Assembly (NCBI GenBank): GCA_022496805.1
Contig: CM040092.1
Coordinates: 24,272,974 to 24,336,973 of the forward strand
From: Pohlia nutans
Lineage: Eukaryota > Streptophyta > Bryopsida > Bryales > Mniaceae
Length of the DNA stretch: 64,000 bases
Direction of reading: 5' to 3'
In this document: positions 1 to 11,815 of the stretch, piece after piece
Layout of the letters: each line of letters opens with the position of its first letter
Position numbering within the stretch: the first letter of the stretch is position 1
Translations under genes and position numbers: made by a program
Notes under the pieces: generated by a model
Databases searched by the model: none
Seen by the model: only the letters and a program-made list of their open reading frames with translations
Told to the model about the DNA's origin: nothing

Positions 1-2086
1 CGATGGCGACCTTCAGAACTGCTTTGTCATGTTCGACCATGTGAAGCGGGTAAAGCCTTTGACAACACTGGCCTGTCACGTGTACGATTCCACCTATTGC
101 AAAGTCATGACGATTGCGGTATGTGCCATACAGTCCGAAGGTACGGATAGTGAAGTGATTTTTTGGAACTGCCTCAACAAGGTCATGGCTAGAAATGGTG
201 TGCCTCAGCCTAACTTCAAAGGCTTCATGTGCAATAGTGCACAAGCCAACTTCAACGCGGTTCGCATTGTTTATGGATCTGGGGACCCATCCGTGGTGAT
301 GGTTGACTGGGAAAGGACTTGTTTGTTTCATTGGTCTACAAGCATGCACAAGCATACTGAGAAGCTCATTGCTAAATCTTTCCGAAACGAACACATCAAG
401 CTCTGTAGGCAGTACAAGGATGCTAAATCCATAGCGGAAGCGGATCTGATGTATCAGGAGCTTCGAGCCTGGTAGTACTCCTCCGGAGCAGCAATTAAAG
501 ATGCAATCAGAGAACTAGAAGACTGGCTGGCCTTTTGGCATTTCCGCTACTGCTAGTAGAGAGATTTCATAGAAACGGTGAGTCCTCGCAATCCCCTTAA
601 ACTGACTTCATGGTCTTGCGCACGGTAGGACTATCTAATGAAGTATGACCTATACATCTATTCCATTAAACATGTATTTCATCTAACCTGTCCCTCCTTC
701 TCTATTCATAACCTTACACCCGAGGAACTAGCGGATATCCCAACTTACAATCTTGCGGAGACAGTTCACAACAAATGGTTGCAGTCTTCGGGCAATCGAG
801 GATCAGACCTCTTTGTTGCAACCACCGACGATTGGGCGCGGGCATTCATGCAGATGACCAACTACCGTTCCTACTTGTGTGGCGGGGCGTCTGGAAAAGG
901 CCCCTCTAAACAACACTTGAAACTAAAAAGAGCCTTGCAATCACAAGACGGTAAAAAGATTGCTGATGCTCTTGCTGAAATGCCGAGGGGTCAGGATTTC
1001 TGCAACCGTGTACCGTATCTAGAGGGTGAGGAGGTGTTCGGATCCACCAAGAGAAAGCTAGACATGCCCATTGGTTCAGAACGGGACCCACATCGCCCTG
1101 ACAAGGTCAACTTCTCCCACCCTCGTGTCCAAACAAGGTCCGCTGCTACTCGAATGATTGCTATTGACGCACGTACTCCTGAAGCTCTTGTGCCCTTCAC
1201 ATCAAGCGTATTGGAAATAGACTGTGACGTGACCAAATGGCACATCGCGCTGATAAACCATAAATCCAAGAGACGATGTCACGTTGTACAAGCAAACAAC
1301 AATTCCAAGTGCCAGATGCTTATCGTCAGAGGAGGCAAAGCAACTACAGCTCCCACCTACAGAGGCGTCAAACAAAAGTGGCGGGCAGAGGGAACTGATA
1401 CTGAAGATTTCTGGTTTTGTCCTGATCAAATTGTCAGATGCAAAATGGGTCCTAAACGTGGCTTTGTCTTAACGCGTCCGGAGCTCCGAGATGTTTGGCT
1501 AGTCTTAACTGGAACGGACCTCTCGCGTCACGAGATCTTGGAGCTCTAGTAGGCAGGTTTCCACCTTCAATCTACAACTACGCTCTCGCCTCGTCGTCTC
1601 TTCGAAGGGTCGAAGGTGTTTGAGGCGGTCTTGTGGACTCATCCTAAACCGCCCCATTCTGATCGAGTTCCCACCATCCGGAGCGGCAAGTACGTGCGCC
1701 GCAACACCAACGCTCCAACAGAAGCTCACCGCAACCAGTGGGAGAGTGCTCGCAACATGAAGGCAACTATTGTCCGAGTGAACCTCCTTCCATATCCGAG
1801 ACTGGGTGCGATGATTGCCCTGCAATCAGGAGTCGAACCAAACGCGAACGTCTACAACATCACTCTTTGCAACTTCCCAGCTTGTACGTGCCCGTATTAT
1901 AACAACATGGCTTCTTCTGCAATTGGAAGGCGTGGAATGTACGTCAACTACAAGCACCTTTACTATGTCTTTCGCTTCCTCTGCAAGCTAGACTACAAGG
2001 TTGACACCTTCATCCATGCCCCTACTCTAAGCAGGAACGAAGTCCAACAGCTTTTGGTAGCTGCAGGGATAATCAAGATGCCTTAG
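1..2086 (+). pseudogene. MULE (Mutator-like) transposase, C-terminal half, decayed
   Basis: The reading frame is open from the window edge, so the 5' part lies outside. The first part (to 475) contains the GFMCNSAQANFNAVRIVYG stretch and a conserved CLFHW segment, which I associate with the DDE region of plant MULE/FAR1-type transposases. A TAG at 473 follows a Trp codon where a second Trp is expected, so it looks like TGG to TAG. An intron seems to start at AAACG|GTGAGT near 580 and end near 722. The next block (about 722-1549) has the KRKLDMPIG segment, and the last (1616-2086) resembles a SWIM zinc finger, CxC then CxH. Here the third Cys is Tyr (VNYKH); the second copy near 52.4 kb keeps VNCKH. 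Stops at 473 and 1547 and the lost zinc ligand indicate a dead copy. The family call is recognition, not a search result. Confidence 0.72.
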
Positions 2087-2186
2087 CGATATGTGCAATG
2101 TTCTGTCGTGTTGTCGCATCTCGATGACTGCAAAATATCCATTCTATTTTCACTCTTGGTCTTTAGATGGGAGACTAGATGTAGAC

Positions 2187-2552
2187 TCATAGCCTACTAT
2201 TATGAATTCCTACACCACTAGCACTTCTACTTGGTTGAAAAGCCTTCTCGCTAAGTTTGAATACTATCACAATGTATTTAAAAAATTCAAAAAAAGTAAT
2301 CCTACATATAGCTCCAATTATCTCCCATTCTTTGTTTTCTCCCGAATTTATCACATATTGACTATAAACATTATACACCCTAAACCCGAAACCACGGTTG
2401 TAGGTCCAGCGGTCATAGGACCTATAAATTACCAAAAATAGTAACTAATCTAAAAATAAAATTTTATTTTCTAAAAATAGAGCCCATTTTTAAAATTGTC
2501 AGTTCTCTAGGCTCTAGGCTCTCCATTCTAGGCTCGCACGCTAGCGTCGTTG
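2187..2552 (+). repeat. 3' terminal region of the MULE element
   Basis: The 370 bp after the transposase stop are shared with the copy at 52.6-53.07 kb: the same order of CTCGCTAAGTTT, CCTACATATAG, a CCAGCGGTCATAGG block, then GGCTCTAGGCTCTCC and a final CTAGGCTCGCACGCTAGCG at 2528-2546 running to GTCGTTG at 2552. Similarity stops there, which marks the element end. The same terminal motif recurs at 46013-46038, 53045-53070 and 53471-53496. No matching inverted terminus for this copy is inside the window. Confidence 0.6.
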
Positions 2553-2725
2553 GTTTTCCCGCTCTGCAGCTGCGCCCGGATAAGCACCGCACAATATGCT
2601 AGGATCAGATCACAAAGATCACGAACCGTGCCCTCCCGCCTGGAGCACCCTCCGGTATTCCAATGAAAAGCAATACCTTCATATAGGCTCCCAAAGTTGG
2701 GCAGCAGTCCAACACCTGAAGAATC
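2553..2725. other. Unassigned 170-bp stretch
   Basis: Lies between the MULE terminus and the duplicated segment that starts near 2726. Moderately GC-rich. No coding or RNA feature is recognised. Confidence 0.3.
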
Positions 2726-2734
2726 CATCTAATG

Positions 2735-3203
2735 TCCTTTTTTGCCCTACTTCTAACCTCTTTCTTGAACTATACTTGGGTTGAATAGTGTCGTGTCATA
2801 GATTGTCCCCTTGTGGGCCATGGGTTTGGAGCTTTGGTGAAAGGTGTGGGAGTCATTGCGAGGTGTGGAAAATTATGACAGTGGCTTGCTTTAGATTGTC
2901 TCCCGACTCATCATAGACTAGTTTTTGGTCTATTTATATTTCAATATGAGTTCAAGAGAAATTCAACACGAGTTTGCTAATACTTTCCTCTTTGGGCTGG
3001 CTTTTCGGTTGACTCTGGTTTTGAGTAGGTTCTATGTGGACTTTCTTTTGTTAAAATTTATTTAAATTTTGATGAACACATGCAATGTTCTTCACTAATT
3101 CTAGTGATATAAAATTTGGTTCCATATGAATTGTACTTTTCATGATATGATCAATTGAATTTGCCATTTTAAATTCATGAATCCTTGGTCCTTGAGGGGT
3201 TAA
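2735..3203. mobile_element. TTAA-type inverted-repeat element, right part
   Basis: The right end reads CTTGGTCCTTGAGGGGTTAA (3184-3203). The complete counterpart at 11224-11815 has the matching left end TTAACTCCTAAAGGACCAAG. In this copy the left end is missing, cut at the segment boundary near 2726. There is no coding capacity. Confidence 0.55.
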
Positions 3204-3540
3204 GAAGTAAAACAGAAGTCCATGCCTCAAATTGCAGACAGAATTATTGTACTTTGCACAATCAAAGGATTAAATGGCATCTGCGCATGCATGATCAGGC
3301 TGAAGCTTCAGAGCTGGCAATTATACAAGCCAGGATGTGCACTCAAAACAGCATCACCATCTCCTCATTTGGCTTTCATGCTCTAACTGTACAATTGAGC
3401 TCATGCGTAGGATGCCTCAGATTTGCATTTCACAAAGGTGAAGACCTCAGAAAATTCCTCTAAAATGGGTTTCTATGACAAGCTTGCAGCTCTCCGATAC
3501 ATTTGAACTCCTTTGGACAATATTAGGACGTTTGTTCATA

Positions 3541-3789
3541 CTAACCCTAAGCGTCTAAAACGCCCAATATGGCCATTTGCATCACTGAACTTTGCAACGA
3601 TGGCATTTTCTCATTTTACCTCGGTCTTCTAATTGCAATACATCATTTTAAAGCTCTTGTTCTATACTACAAGATCAACTGTGCCGATTGCATCAAACTG
3701 AAGTCATTTTCACACAAACAGATGATTTGCAGCAGGGGGTCCAATATTCCTATACTACAGATAATACACAGTGGACGCTTAGGGGTTAA
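3541..3789. mobile_element. Short TTAA-type inverted-repeat element (MITE-like)
   Basis: The left end near 3541 (CTAACCCTAAGCGTC) and right end at 3771-3789 (GTGGACGCTTAGGGGTTAA) form an imperfect terminal inverted repeat about 15 bp long around 249 bp. The right-end TTAA contains the stop codon of the minus-strand BORCS5-like gene, so the element abuts or replaced the 3' end of that gene. Assignment as one element is inference from the matching ends. Confidence 0.4.
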
Positions 3790-6605
3790 GGAGGTCTACT
3801 GTCGACCACACTAGAACCAGTTCTGAAAATCTGCTGCAACGCTCCACCTAACGAGATTTCTGTGCCAAGGGCAGTGGATGCTCGTGAAGGTGGTCGGGCT
3901 GTGCCGCGCAAAAAGTCAGGTCCTTGCTGTTCAACCCGCTTGCAAAGAGCTTCATATCTTTCGAGAACAATGTTGAGTGCCCTCTTCATCTCCCGGACCT
4001 CAACCTTCAAGTACTGCACTGTAACTCCAAAGAACAAACAATCATCAAAACGTTAACCCCTAAAGGACCAAGCGTCCATATTCTGCATGATGAATGATAA
4101 ATATCAATAAGATTTCATTAATCAAGTCACTTATTGCAATCCAAAAAAGTATTACATAATTCTATGGCAAGATAGCTTCATGCATGTGTGGACTTTGTAG
4201 AAAGGGGATGATTTATGGAATTTTCTATGCCTCATTTCATATTGAAGTGATTCACCAAAATTTTCTAAGATCTTAGTTCAAAAGTGCTCTTGAAAAAATC
4301 AGCTCATCAAATTATGCAACCAAAAAATCTCCAAAAATCACTACTTTTAAAGTATTACATTTCAACACATCACAAAAAATTTCATCCATAGATTTTCAAT
4401 ATCTTATTCATAATCAAATTACAAAAGAATTTTGAATTTTGAGTTTCAAATTTTATTCAAACATATTGGTGATTGCAATCATAGATCTAACCATATGGAT
4501 AGAATCTAAAATTCATAATGTACAACTTTCATTCATGCATATTCAAAATATCCCTCCTAGTTGCATTTTATAATGCATCTTTGCAGTTATCCAAATCTGG
4601 AGAGGAATATAGTCCTTTAGGGGTTAAAATATGTGATATAAGCTACAGCAAAACATGCGAAACTGAAGAAATAGATATACCATCTTGAAGGTGTACAGCA
4701 CTAGTCTTCATGACCGATGCTGAGTAATTGAGTCGCTGCAACAATTTCACTGCGACTGCTTCCACTGCATCTATCTTGAAACCAATTTCTTCCTGTGCCC
4801 CCAAACAACGCTGAGTAATATTTACAGGAAATCTCAACACTGCTAACATATTGACATAGAAGTCTGTTTTTGAACAATTAAAATATTTTAAAACCAAACA
4901 AACAAAAAGGAAACAACGCTAAACATCAAGTGATCAACCAAGTAGCGCCAATGAGCTGGCGGAAATGAATGTAAATTCATTGCAAGTCCGTACCAATTTT
5001 CTAATTGACACAGTGCAGTGCAGGCATTTAGTAACTGATTCCAGTCAGCTAACACTTGGCAATACTTGGCGGGCCCAAATAGAAATGTAGAAAGAAGTAC
5101 AATACCTGGTTCTTGCTGACCTTCGCAGCAGTGAGACGTTGCCAATCCTGATACAGAGATAGCAGTGCTGCAGTCGTGGTTGCATCTACTGCACCTATTC
5201 ACAGGACAACCAAGTCATCAGAAATTTCTTCAGCCATTTGGAAGGAGTTACTGCCACAATCTGATAAGGAACCTCTGAACGTCCCTAGAACTAATCCATA
5301 AATCTTTCCTGACTAAAACCCGAATCTACAATGCTTCCTTTAAGATAAAGTCAGGACTTCCCCCACCCCCGTTCCCTTCATACCGACTCTCTTTTGAAAC
5401 AAAACAGAAATTCCTATTCTCAAACACAGTAATGAGGGGACATAGTAGACTGGTCTGCCGTGTAAATTTCATTGATTACAGACCATAATCAACGGGACCA
5501 GATTGAGACAAGTTCCGCTGCAATAGAACGTCTGTCAAACTGCTCTCCCCCACCAGCGATTTCAATAGAGGTCCTGCCTGTCCCCACCAAGAAAAAGATC
5601 AAAACTTTCATAAGCTTTATTTGTTTTGTTTGGGCAGCCGAACCCACCTGGTGGCCATGCTATGTTGTTTACAGAGCGTGCATGAGAGACATCTGGCTTT
5701 CTCTTCTTAGGCTCCACTAACAACGCCTACCACAAAAGAGCAACAAAATTCAAACTTCAGCATTCAAAATGATTCATGCCCCTGCAATGTCAGAGAAAGC
5801 CTTGACCATGAAAGTCTCTCACATACACGGTGGGGTTTGAAATCCACGGCTGAGTAAAGGATTAAATTACATCGATCGTGGAAAAAGAGCATGTACTACC
5901 TTCATTAACCCATGGTCTTAAAATGACCAATTCAATTGATCGTATTGTGAAACATATAACTCAGATGGGGTCAATGTTTATCAGCAAAGAACATTGCATG
6001 TGCTGGATATAAAATAAACAAAATTGAACAAAAGAAAATCTCCATATGATCTACTTAAAACTGCTTAAAAAACATATGAGACTGAATTTGGGCTTCTTGG
6101 TCCTATAAAAGTTAACATATTTAAATCCTCCTGACAAGATTAACAAAATCTACAAGATGTGTTATTGCAAATTCTCGTATCTTACAATATACATCTTTAC
6201 AGACACGAAAAAATCCTCAAACCCTAAACAGAGAATTTGGGCACTTACAACGCTTAGGTTTTGAAGACGCTCTATACAAGGATCCAGCTCTTCAGAGCTT
6301 CGTCCCGCGTTGATAGTCTCGATTACATCCGCCAACCCCTGTAGAGGCAAACCAATCGCGACTCACAAAATTGGAGAGGAGGCCGTATTGAATCAAAAAT
6401 TAGGGCTTGGGATTCTCTAAGGGTTGGCCTTTGGTTTTTATAAATACAGTAACCCCAAAATTCCATTGCTGGTGGAGCATCAAGCAACAACAAAAGATGA
6501 AACCCTAGGCAATCATCCGACCCTGTTTACGCCCTGGCCCGAACCCTAATAAGCATAATTTGAGCATACCTCTGGGGAACCCAATTTGGAGTCCGTTGCA
6601 CCCAT
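3786..6605 (-). CDS. BORCS5-like protein, seven exons, 242 aa
   Basis: Exons on the minus strand: 6570-6605, 6249-6338, 5648-5726, 5484-5573, 5106-5194, 4681-4792, 3786-4018. All junctions are GT..AG, the phases agree, and the total is 729 nt. The protein begins MGATDS, a myristoylation-type N-terminus (Gly2, Ser6). It then has PPGPLLKSLVGE, a YQDWQRL segment, a long helical region with KNQEEIGFKIDAVEA, and EALCKRVEQQGPDFL, in the same order as the LOH1CR12/BORCS5 family (human protein about 196 aa: MGS start, PLLKGLL, LRYQDH, LLDRLNSMLPEGERL). BORCS5 is the lipid-anchored subunit of BORC, which positions lysosomes in animals; a plant role is not established. The stop codon lies in a TTAA element terminus. 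Introns 2 and 6 carry TTAA-type elements. Family assignment rests on remembered similarity. Confidence 0.68.
4053..4625. mobile_element. TTAA-flanked MITE, complete
   Basis: A 573-bp stretch begins TTAACCCCTAAAGGACCAAG and ends AGTCCTTTAGGGGTTAA, giving a terminal inverted repeat of at least 15 bp with TTAA at both ends. The interior is AT-rich and non-coding. It sits in intron 6 of the BORCS5-like gene, between exons 6 and 7. TTAA targets and CCC-type ends recall piggyBac elements, but no transposase is present. Confidence 0.6.
5914..6115. mobile_element. Decayed TTAA-type element in intron 2
   Basis: Starts TTAACCCATGGTC and ends near GGGCTTCTTGGTCCTATAAAAGTTAA (6089-6115 region). The ends and some interior blocks (CAATTCAATTGATC, AAGAACATTGCATG) match, in reverse orientation, the 11224-11815 element. 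It appears to be an internally deleted copy inside intron 2 of the BORCS5-like gene. Confidence 0.5.
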
Positions 6606-6978
6606 GGCGAAACTCCCAAACTGAAAAGCCTATCGAACTTCAAACTGCTCAAGACATGATCGACTGCACACTCTTATAGAACAGCCTGAGCTCAATTGTG
6701 ACCTTCACCCTTGCCTTGTCTTTCTATCATGGGCAATTGGCCACCACCTGGGCAGGAGATCTGTAACTTACGTGTGTTGAAATCCAAGTCCTCATTGATC
6801 GATCATCTTACTCTGGTTTGCCATTTGCCAACACTAGAAATGTGATTGGGTCAAAATGTGAGACATAACTTTTTTGGCTTCTGCATAGAGAAGGGCGATA
6901 CAAATCCAAGGGCACCACATCATGGGTTATCTCCACCGGATTCTAAAATGACCTGGCACTTTGATGATACCACATTCT

Positions 6979-7042
6979 ATGCATGAGATATGAGCGAAAT
7001 CAATGAAGTTATGCATGAGATATGAGCGAAATCAATGAAGTT
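6979..7042. repeat. 32-bp tandem duplication
   Basis: Two exact head-to-tail copies of a 32-bp unit beginning ATGCATGAGATATGAGCG, in the spacer between the two host-type genes. The rest of 6640-7380 shows no coding or RNA feature. Confidence 0.85.
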
Positions 7043-7382
7043 CGGACGTTTCATACTTCTAGGTTACATGCATGGGCGGCCCAAATTTGCATACTTATTT
7101 TTGGATTTTGAGGTGACCTACACCCCCCTACCCATTTGTAAAGGTTTTGATTCCGATGGTGAAAAAAACCACCTAAACACTATCACCATTTCGGAGATAT
7201 AGACAATTGAACTTTCTAAATTTGGGTTGACTTTTTTGATATATGAGGAATTTGAACTTTTGGATGTGACCTACCCCCATTTTAGTGGTGTGTTTAGATT
7301 TCTCCAAAAATGTACGGTTTAGATGTTATAGGAGGTGTAATAATGGCCTTTAGGGTTTCTAGAATCTTCTATTTTTGGAATT

Positions 7383-9016
7383 TTAAAATTTGGATGTAAA
7401 CCGGAATCGCTTTGCCCACGTGAGAAAGACTCGAGCAAATACAATGGTCAGAACAGTCCATATAAGCGTGCGCCCAGCAAACTCAATAGTCGACCGCCTC
7501 ACCGCAATTACCACGCGCTTGTCATTTTGAACTGCCACACTGGATCGAAGTTCATTCCATGCCTGTTTCCCTTCTTGGACAAAGTTCGCACCTGCCTGGA
7601 CAAAGCGGTCAAATTCAAACTCCTCATATGGCAGTAAAACAATTATCCTCTCCTACAATCGGCAAGCAATTACTACAGTAAACAAACAATATTGACGACA
7701 TCGCCTGTCAGTCTACATATTTTATTCTCGATTCAGCTTGCTCAATTCGGTTGACTTTTGAGAGGACGCATCGGTTCAGCGTGCTCAATTCGGTTTTGAG
7801 TTTTGACAGTTTGGCAACCGACATCCATTGATTGGTAATGATATGAAATGGAAGGCATCAAACTATAATATCATGCTGATGAGCATCAGCAAGATGTGTA
7901 CTAATTACAAGCTCAGTTTTCAAATCTCTCAATACGTTGTCTTAATACAGTGTTGGATTTTGAGAAGACAGCCCTTAACAATTAAACATATCGTACAGTT
8001 TCTCTCCATATTTCAGCGATAAACCTTACTTCCCTTCCAAGACTCATAGGACCTACCAGTATTCGAGAGCTATTTTGATGTTGGCAACAGACTGGTAATA
8101 ATATGAAATGGAAGGAGTCAAACTGTAATATGCTAATGAGTGTCACTAATCCCCAGCTCAATTTTCAAATCTCAGAGCAAGACACGAACATCTACTGATC
8201 GATAAATCGTATGAAATGGAAGGCATCAAATTTAAACATGCTAATGCGTCTCAGTAAGCATGTTTATTAGTTACAAGCTCAAATTTCAAAACTCTCGTTA
8301 TCAACTCGATGAGCAGCTACCAGTGATTTTTTTTTGTCAAGAGACAGTTTAGCATTTTTGCTACTTTTCCATGGCTTGAAGAGCAATCCAGGCTCCTTGG
8401 ATGCTCTTTACATATTAATATATAGGTGATATCAGGGTAATACACATGTGCTACCTAGGTGCTACTTAGGCAATCCTTGGGTACTACCTAGGTTTAAACA
8501 GGCTACACATCTCGACTCCATGTAGAAAATCTGGCTATTATTCCTTCTTCTTTTTTTCAAAAATCCTTTGTATCAATTAGCCAGCCCAAATTTTATGTAG
8601 CAATTTGGCTTAAATTAGCAACAAAAAATCACTGGCAGCTACCAATGCAAGTCAGCATCCAAGGTTGAGATTGTCCTTACCTGTCTTACGTTACCAACGG
8701 ACGATACGAGAGCTTTCTTCGTCGTGACAGCCGCCTCCCCTGCCCTGAGCTTCAATTCATCGAAGTCAAGCGTAATCTCCACCGTATCATCGCCGCGCTG
8801 TTGTTTCTTGGCATTCACCGAGCCCTCTCGCCGCCGATGGTGTCTCCGTCCGCCGAGACTAAGTATCGTTCTTGAATTGAAACCCGAGGGAGAGGATTTA
8901 TTAACCCTAAGGTTTATAAAATGGCCTATTCCGTTACACACAATGCCGCCATCACGAAGATAACTCCTCCCAAAATTAGCGTGATACAAACCCGAACCTG
9001 CACCACGGAGCATCAT
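7383..9016 (-). CDS. Small protein with C-terminal membrane segment, probable organelle precursor, two exons
   Basis: Exon 1 is 8681-9016 (112 codons, ends GTAAGACAG|GTAAGG) and exon 2 is 7383-7652 (90 codons including stop, acceptor CGATTGTAG). Both are phase 0, giving 201 aa. Met is taken at 9016 (ATGATGCTCCGT) because earlier in-frame starts are not ATG. The N-terminal 65 residues are rich in Ser, Arg and Gly and nearly free of acidic residues, as in plastid or mitochondrial transit peptides. Next come an acidic patch (TVEITLDFDELKLRAGE), an amphipathic stretch (EEFEFDRFVQAGANF), and a hydrophobic segment TLIWTVLTIVFARVFLTW close to the C-terminus, suggesting a tail-anchored single-pass protein. 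I do not recognise the family. An extra small exon inside the 1.03 kb intron is possible. Confidence 0.6.
7826..8300. repeat. Degenerate tandem repeats inside the intron
   Basis: Three diverged copies start near 7832, 8095 and 8210. Each begins with GTAATGATATGAAATGGAAGG or a close variant, then CATCAAACT.TAATATGCTAATGAG and CAAGCTCAATTTTCAAATCTC. Spacing is irregular (about 260 and 115 bp). They lie wholly in the intron of the 201-aa protein gene. Confidence 0.6.
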
Positions 9017-11223
9017 CGCCACACAAAACTGGCGAATGCTCAGTACAGTTCCGAAATTCTCTCCACCAAACACATAATTAAGCGCCGGAGAATTTGAGAA
9101 AAGGAACGGCGAACAATGTAATGCAAGAACGAGAATATTTAGGGCACAGGAAAACAAAAGAAAGGAATTGAAGCGCACCCACTCGCCTTAATCGAGGCGG
9201 TAAAAGTTTGGCATCTGTACCGGAGAAAAACACCACCAACCAAAATGCGCGATGAAATTCATGAAAAAGAATGATTCAGAAATCGGAATTTCCTCCGACA
9301 TGCAATCGGAGGACGGGATTCTGAAGAGGAATTGTGAGCACCGGAGGTTCAACAACAACTTTTCTAGTCTTCTTGTGAGCCTCACGCAACTGCAACGAGA
9401 CCTCCGTCTGGGGCGGGTTTGGAGGATTTAGGAATGAGATTGGCTTCTCATCTACGAATTATCATCCATAAATGAAGTCTGATCTGTTCGTTATCACCCC
9501 TACTAGCTGTTTTAACCCTCTAGTGCTCAAGCAACCACATTGTGGTCCCTGATGTGTTGAAAACGCGAATAACGGAAAATTCGTGAAGAATTGGATTTTG
9601 AATTGTGAAGTTCAGATGATGAGCGTTATAATATACATCTTCTAGAAAAAGAAAATTTCAATTTGGAGTTGTACAACTATCAAAATACCTATGAACAAAA
9701 CGCAAAAATATTGTAAATACTTACAAATACAACACATGTACTATGCAGTATTTCTTGTGTTTGGAAGTTTGTTATCTTATTTTATTTTTTTGGATTGTGT
9801 TCTCCTGTTCATATTCCATTAGTGTATGTATTCCGATCTTGATCCATGGACTAACTCCTTTCATATTTTGACGTATAAATTTTTGTCCTAAACCGTACAT
9901 GGATAAGTCACTCTCACTCATAAAATTCACAATAATTATGTGTCAGTCCGTTCTTAACATGAAAGATTGCAACGGAGAGGTGTTGACATAGGTCATTGCC
10001 GAACATCTTTACTTTCATTTTAGAAAATTTTACCCAAATTCAATTTAAGTTTGAAGTGACATACCCTCAAAAATCTCATTTTTGATTGTGCATTATACGG
10101 TTCAAAGACATACTATGATCTTCTAATCCCACCATTGGATGATTCTCTAATTTTGGAAAAATGTTTGCACTCCAATTAAGAATACAATTGTACGGTTACT
10201 TTCTAATTCAATACATTCTATTTCTAGCAGTATCAATTATAGTGGAACAACCCAGTGAAAACCAGTGAACCCAGCTACACTACCCAAAGCGTTAAAGGAT
10301 GAAGAACTCCCTACTCTAATGTCCTCTACAATCCAAAAAAGTTAATGTCCATTTTGGCACTTCTGAAAAAAAATTACAAACACCTTGAGAGAAAGAAAAT
10401 CACACAAGGGACACATGAATGAATGCAAAAGAAAATTAAACCTTTGACGTGCTTGTGTCCATATAATGGACGACGAATAGATTGCAACCTTTCTCTCGAC
10501 TACATCCAGTATAGTTCTTCATCCATCCAAAATTCTCTTGGTTCTAGTGCTAGTTGACTATCATTTGTACGGTACAAATCTTCAAAATAAGATATTATGA
10601 TTTTTGAAAAACAACATGATTGGTTTATGTGAAGTTTCATTCTCAATTCAAAAAGTAAGACCTTTAAACATAATTTTCCAAAATAAGTAGAATCAAATAA
10701 TGGAAACCATACCCTCTTGTAGTGCATGTTATTCCAATTTCATTACAATATTTTTTAAATTTTTTTGTGTTAATTTGGGATTTAAAATTGAATTTAAAGA
10801 GAAAACCTTGCAAAATTGATTGAAAAATATTAGTAAGAAATATGATGACTCCAAGCGTACAAATGTGATCTTCACATTGACATTTACAACTTTGCTATGT
10901 ACATGGACTTCATTTTTGTTATTCATCAAACATTTTATAACAAATCTTTTAAAACAATGTTGAATGAGGACGTTAAAGGGTTAAGAATTGAAAAAGGATG
11001 AAAACCAAGGAAAAAAAAAGAAACAAACTGAAAAAGAATGAAATGGTAAGAAATTCCTCAAGATCCAAGCCAAAAAAAATTGTTTTCTATTTCAAACATT
11101 ATAATCATTTTTGGTGAAAATTTCAAAAAACTAGTATATATATATATATAAATATAATTATTTTGGGCATTTGATATGCTTTTATGAAATGTAAGCATAA
11201 AAATTTGGGAACTAAAAAATAAA
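9017..11223. other. AT-rich intergenic DNA
   Basis: Upstream of the 201-aa protein gene the first few hundred bases should hold its promoter and 5' leader, though no motif decides this. The remainder is AT-rich with only short open frames that look random. A (TA)8 run lies at 11135-11150. No tRNA, rRNA or coding feature was recognised. Confidence 0.4.
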
Positions 11224-11815
11224 TTAACTCCTAAAGGACCAAGAAGCCCAAACCAGGCCTCGTGTTTTTCTTAGTAGTTGAGTTAACCGAAAACAAGCCC
11301 ATCTAACCTCCCTTTTTGCCCTACTTCTAACCTCTTTCTTGAACTATACTTGGGTTGAATAGTGTCGTGTCATAGATTGTCCCCTTGTGGGCCATGGGTT
11401 TGGAGCTTTGGTGGAAGGTGTGGGAGTCATTGTGAGGTGTGGGAGTCATTGTGAGGTGTGGGAGTCATTGTGAGGTTTGGAAAATAATGACAGTGGCTTG
11501 CTTTAGATTGTCTCCCGACTCATCATAGACTAGTTTTTGGTCTATTTATATTTCAATATGAGTTCAAGAGAAATTCAACACGAGTTTGCTAATACTTTCC
11601 TCTTTGGGCTGGCTTTTCGGTTGACTCTGGTTTTGAGTAGGTTCTATGTGGACTTTCTTTTGTTAAAATTTATTTAAATTTTGATGAACACATGCAATGT
11701 TCTTCACTAATTCTAGTGATATAAAATTTGGTTCCATATGAATTGTACTTTTCATGATATGATCAATTGAATTTGCCATTTTAAATTCATGAATCCTTGG
11801 TCCTTGAGGGGTTAA
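11224..11815. mobile_element. TTAA-flanked MITE, complete, 592 bp
   Basis: Begins TTAACTCCTAAAGGACCAAG and ends CTTGGTCCTTGAGGGGTTAA, an inverted repeat of about 19 bp with two mismatches, with TTAA at each end. Internally it carries the tripled 19-bp unit at 11418-11476. The copy at 2735-3203 is the same element without its left end. No open reading frame of note. Confidence 0.65.

Larger units (their letters stand above)
2726..4566. repeat. Segmental duplication, copy 1
   Basis: This 1.84 kb segment is nearly identical to 11298-13226 in the same orientation, offset by 8612 bp over most of its length. The main difference is that copy 2 has two extra units of a 19-bp repeat (GTGTGGGAGTCATTGTGAG) near 11418-11476 and a 50-bp internal duplication near 12665-12760. 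Copy 1 contains the last exon of the BORCS5-like gene and several TTAA-type element termini. Because the other six exons adjoin only this copy, copy 1 is probably the source. Confidence 0.85.

Noticed and set aside
3185..3463. 92-codon plus-strand frame present twice (also 11797-12075)
   Set aside because: It starts inside an element terminus with a non-ATG codon and is duplicated only because the segment is; no domain.
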